From Apostichopus japonicus (lineage: Eukaryota; Echinodermata; Holothuroidea; Aspidochirotida; Stichopodidae): a DNA stretch of 64,000 bases. Under the pieces are notes generated by a model that saw only the letters and a list, made by a program, of their open reading frames with translations, did not search any database and had not been told where the DNA came from. Every line of letters begins with the position of its first letter. Positions within the stretch are counted from its first letter, which is position 1. The position numbers and the translations under genes were made by a program. Positions 57,301 through 63,300 of this stretch are shown here, piece by piece. The stretch spans positions 42,709,631 to 42,773,630 of the forward strand of contig NC_092568.1 of assembly GCF_037975245.1 (NCBI RefSeq), given 5' to 3'.

Positions 57301-60300
57301 CCACTAAGACACTGTTTCATGAGTATCTTCCCCAATAGGACACTGGTTCATGAGTATCCTCCCACTAAGACACTGGTTCATGAGTGTCTTCCCCACTAGG
57401 GCACTGTTTCTTGAGTATCCTCACCACTAAGATACTAATTCATGAGTATCCTCCCACTAAGACACTGGTTCATGAGTGTCTTCCCCACTTGGGCACTGTT
57501 TCTTGAGTATCCTCACCACTAAGATACTGGTTCGTGAGTGTCTTCCCCACTAGGGCACTGTTTCTTGAGTATCCTCACCACTAAGATACTGGTTCATGAG
57601 TGTCTTCCCCACTAAGAGACTGGTTCATGAGTGTCTTCCCCACTAGGACAGAAGGATAAGCTGAGATACAAATGAAAGCTTGAACAATGGAAACTTACAA
57701 TGGGTCATCAAGTTTTAAGCAAGTCTGCACAAGGTCCACTAGGCCACTACTCCATGGTACCTGAGACCTCTTCATCAAACAAAGCACAGACTGGCAAAAC
57801 AGCTGACGAGAAAGAATATGGGTACAGAAATATTTAAGGCTCTGTTTCAAAGGGATTCTCTTTTTTGTTCCAACATTACAGATAATTTGGAAGATGCCAA
57901 TGTGAAGAAAAGAAATGTCTTGTAATGTTACAGAATATGATAAATATGACTCACTCCTGAACAGTTACACAGACGAAGATAACTATAACTCACTACTGAA
58001 CACAGTTACACAGACTAAGATAACTATAACTCACTCCTGAACACAGTTACACAGACAAAAGATAACTATAACTCACTCCTGAACACAGTTACACAGACAA
58101 AGATAACCGTTACTCACCCCCTAACACAGTTACACAGACAAAGATAACTATAACTCACTCCTGAACACAGTTACACAGACAAAGATAAATATAACTCACT
58201 CCTGAACACAGTTTCACAGACAAAAAAAACTATTACTCACTCCTGAACACAGTTACACAGACAAAGATAACCGTTAATCACCCCCTAACACAGTTAAACA
58301 GACAAAGATAACTATAACTCACTCCTGAACACAGTTACACAGACGAAGATAACTATAACTCACTACTGAAACAGTAACGCAGACGAAGATAACTATAACT
58401 CACTCCTGAACACAGTTACACAGACAAAAGATAACTATAACTCACTCCTGAACACAGTTACACAGACAAAAGATAACTATTTTTTTTAATTTTTTTTTTT
58501 ATTAACTTTATTCGTAACCAGGGGTCCTGTCACTGGTAAACCAGTGTTCTCCCCAGGATCCCTGCACATATAAAACATACAAAATATAACAAACAGAACA
58601 CATAAATAAATACAGAAGATATAGATATAAAAATATAAAAAATATAAAATAAAAATAAAAATAAAAAAATAAAAAATAAAAAATATATATATATATATAA
58701 AAATAAAAATCTAATTCGATTTCAAAGATTCCAGAAAGCCAGGCCATTTCTAATTGCACATTTTAGTTTATTTTTAAAGGTATCAGTGTTATTGCACATA
58801 CGAATATGCCGAGGCAGTGCATTCCATTGATTAACCCCATGGCAAGTTTGACGACGTCTCCCCCAAATAGTGTTGGAATGTGGAAGGCAGAAACCACCAG
58901 AGGTAGAAGCTCTTGTGGCAGATTCACTCGAGGAGACATGGGCATACTTGTCACAGAGATAGTCAGGAGCAGCTGCTATGTGGATTTTATGCATAAAAAC
59001 CTGACGGTGATAATTCCATCTTTGCTCTATAGGGATCCAGGATAGAGCTGAGAGAACATCAGCTGTAGGTGCAGTCCTAGGAAGATCTAGAATAATTCGA
59101 CCAGCTCTTCCTTGCAGAGATACCAGACATTTTTTATACTTGGCACAGGTGTTAGACCAGGTACAACTAGCATAATCAAAGTGGGGGCTTATCAAACTAT
59201 TGTACACCATAATCCTGTATTTGTGTGGAAGATACTTCTTAACCCTACCAAGTATCCCAAGACGGCAGGATATTTTCTTGCAAATCATAGATAAATGGTC
59301 TTTGAAAGTTAAGGTACTGTCCAAAAGCACCCCAAGGTACCTAAAAACATGAACCTGTTCTATATCATGTGAGTCATAATGGAGAATGAGAGGGTCAGCT
59401 CTCTTCATCATGGTTGGTGTGCCAAAAAGCATACTTTTGGTCTTTTTTACATTCAAAGTCAATTTTTTTTTGACCAGCCACTTGCCAATCAGAATAAGAT
59501 CTGTAGAGAGAACCTGCTGTATTTCACTTATTTTCTCAGAGCTATAAAAAACAGCTGTGTCATCTGCATATAAAATTGCCTGGCTTTCACTTGTGGCAGA
59601 TGGAAGATCATTTATGTATATAGAGAATAGTAATGGCCCAATGATAGATCCCTGTGGAACGCCAAATGCAATTCCCATCATATCTGAATACTGGTTCTCA
59701 ATCTGAACAATTTGGTATCTGCCCGCAAGATAAGAGCCGAACCAATCCAATGCAGAGTCAACAACTCTATATGACCGAAGTTTGTCAAGCAAGATGTCAT
59801 GATCAACTGTATCAAAAGCTTTTTTAAAGTCAAGGAACAAGATGCCAGTGTAGTTCTTTCTTCCACAGGCACCGTCCATGTTTGACAAAATATCATCAAC
59901 CACATAGCTGAGAGCCGTAGTAGTGGAGTAACCAGGTCTGAAGCCTGATTGCCATTTGTTAAGGATCTTGTTACTAGTTAGATACTGATACAGTTGATCA
60001 TGAACAACTCTTTCCAAGATTTTTGACACAACTGGCAGAACTGAAATAGGTCTATAATTGTCGACCTGACTGCGTGTCCCATCTTTGAAAACTGGTGAGA
60101 CCTTGGCAGTCTTCCAGTCAGAAGGGAAAACCCCATGAGAGAGTGATAAGTTGATGATATAAGTAAGAGAAGGAGCAATGTGGGAGGCAGATAGCCTCAA
60201 CAAACGAGCACTTATGTTGTCAAGGCCAGTGGCTTTCCCGGCAGACAGGCCCTTTAGTTGCTTCTCAATCGAGTCAATGCTAACTGTCTGGAACCGGAAA

Positions 60301-63300
60301 TTACATAAAGTATCATTTGTGGAAGGAGTGTGGGGTCTAGAATCAAATTTACTAGCTAGCTCACTTCCAATGTTAGCGAAAAAATTGTTGAAGACATTAG
60401 CAATTTCACACTTGTCATTAACAACAATACCATTATCAACTATGCTAGCAATGTTATGGTGTTTGCTACTATGCATTGCTTCTTTAAGGGTAGACCATAA
60501 TTTAGAGGAGTCATTTTTAGTGTCCTCAATTTTGGTTTTGAAGTACTCACATTTTAGTTGGGAAGCCAGATTATTGAGTTTGTTTCTACATTTTTTGTAC
60601 CTGGCCCAAGTGTCCAGTGAACCATGTTTCTCAGCGACCTTCTTCAGGTGATCCCTCTCCCAGGTCATCGAGATGAACTCATCAGTGACCCAGGGAGTGT
60701 GCTCACCTTTAACAGTCACAGTTTTCAGAGGTGCATGGGCATCAGACACTTCATTAAAGAGAGTTTTCCAAGTATACCACATGAGGTCAATATCATCCAG
60801 ACCTTCAATACAGGAAAATGGGATTTTGGAGATATCATCACTAAAAGCTTCCTGATGGAACCGTTTGAAAGATCTAGTAGTGATCTTTCTGGGAATATGT
60901 TTGGGTTTGTTAGCCCTTCTAACAGCATAAATCAGCCTATGATCACTCAGACCAGTGGGTATCACTCCTGACTGAGTGACATAATTTTTACGGTTCACAT
61001 AAATGTGATCTAAGAGGGTTCGTGAGTGAAGAGTCACACGGGTGGGCTCGGAAATCATTTGACTGAGTTCATTCCGACGTGTATAATCATGCATATCCTT
61101 AGTAAGACCTTTCTTGCAAGTGGGAAGAAGATCTAAATTGAAATCACCTAAAATCAAAGTTTCATAATTACAATCCAATGCATTTGATATATTGTTCAAT
61201 ATGTCATTCAGGTAAACAAAATCTGAGTTGGGAGACCGATACACCGAGCCAATCAAAATTGGTCTGGAAACTATACTATAGCGGGTCTGGAAACTATACT
61301 ATAGCTCACTCCTGAACACAGTTACACAGACAAAGATAACCGTTACTCACCCCCTAACACAGTTACACAGACAAAGATAACCGTTACTCACCCCCTAACA
61401 CAGTTACACAGACAAAGATAACTATAACTCACTCCTGAACACAGTTACACAGACAAAGATAAATATAACTCACTCCTGAACACAGTTTCACAGACAAAAA
61501 AAACTATTACTCACTCCTGAACACAGTTACACAGACAAAGATAACTGTTAATCACCCCCTAACACAGTTAAACAGACAAAGATAACTATAACTCACTCCT
61601 GAACAGTTACACAGACAAAGATAACTGTTACTCACCCCCTAACACAGTAACACAGACAAAGATAAACGTTACTCACCCCCTAACACAGTTACACAGACAA
61701 AGATAACCGTTAATCACCCCCTAACACAGTTAAACAGACAAAGATAACTATAACTCACTCCTGAACACAGTTACACAGACAAAGATAACCGTTACTCACC
61801 CCCTAACATAGACAAAGATAACCGTTACTCACCCCCTAACACAGTTACACAGACAAAGATAACAGTTACTCACTCCTGAACAGTTGCACAGACAAAGATA
61901 ACCGTTACTCACCCCCTAACACAGTTACACATACAAAGATAACAGTTACTCACCCCGTAACACAGTTACACAGACAAAGATAACTATAACTCACTCCTGA
62001 ACACAGTTACACAGACAAAGATAAATATAACTCACTCCTGAACACAGTTACACAGACAAAGATAACCGTTACTCACCCCCTAACACAGTTACACAGACAA
62101 AGGTAACCGTTACTCACCCCCTAACACAGTGACACAGACAAAGATAACAGTTACTCACCCCCTAACACATTTACACAGACAAAGATAACCGTTACTCACC
62201 CCCTAACACATTGTTATGCAAAAGAAGATAACCATTACTCACCCCCTAACACATTGTTATGCAAAAGAAGATAACCATTACTCACCTTGGAATCAGTGAT
62301 GTACTGTGATATGGATATGGCTCTAGATTGTAGGGAATTGCAGTGATACTGAAAATAAAATAAAACCGTATTAGTAACACAAGATTAAACTCCAAATAAA
62401 TATTTATAGTCATAAACATACAATATCTATGATTGTAGAGGAGGAGCCATCTTTTCAACAACAAAACAACAACAAAAACATGTAAGACATAACTACTGCT
62501 ACAAAACATAGTTATGTCCAATATTGACCAAAGTATCTATGACAAATTTTAATATTTTGCCATACAGCCTTTAGAAATACTTACCATGATGTATTCACTC
62601 ATTAACTTATCTAGATCTAAGTGGTTGTGTTCAGCATATGGTTTCACCTGGTTCTCCACAACTCTAGGTACCAGCTCAATAGCTGCAACCCTGTTTAACA
62701 TCACAAAGGCTATTGATGTGACCGTTTCCTGGCAAAGAAAACAGTAGGATATCCTCCATCAAAAGACAGAAATGCAGTTCATGTTAACATTACAAATTGT
62801 TCGACTTGCATGAAACAGTCATGGACTCCAGAAAAATAAGTGTGTGAGAAAAGTGAAGTATCCACATCACCTACCTGAGTGTAGTCTTGAAGTGATAAAC
62901 TACACTGATACATGTCTTTTATATTCCTCAAGCCCATAAGCTGTCCTAGTAGAGTCTCCAGACTGTCTAAGATCTGGCTGTCTTCTGTAGCACAAACCTG
63001 AACAACAGAAGAATATAAACAATAAGTGAAGTGATAGCTACAAAACACAAGACTAAACAAGTTCTCAGATGTGTATTATGTCTACTGGAAAGTCTATCAA
63101 ATCTAAATAAATACAACTTTACTGCAATTCTGCAGGCATGCTGGAATTTTATAGCTATAGTGAAATCTAGAAATAGACTGTAAATATGCCAATTTTATTG
63201 AAATTCAGCACTTAACATATGTACTGTGCTTTGCTTAAATAATATGAAGGAATAACTAGCACAAAAACTCATTCAGTTTGGAAGTTTCATCAATCTACTC

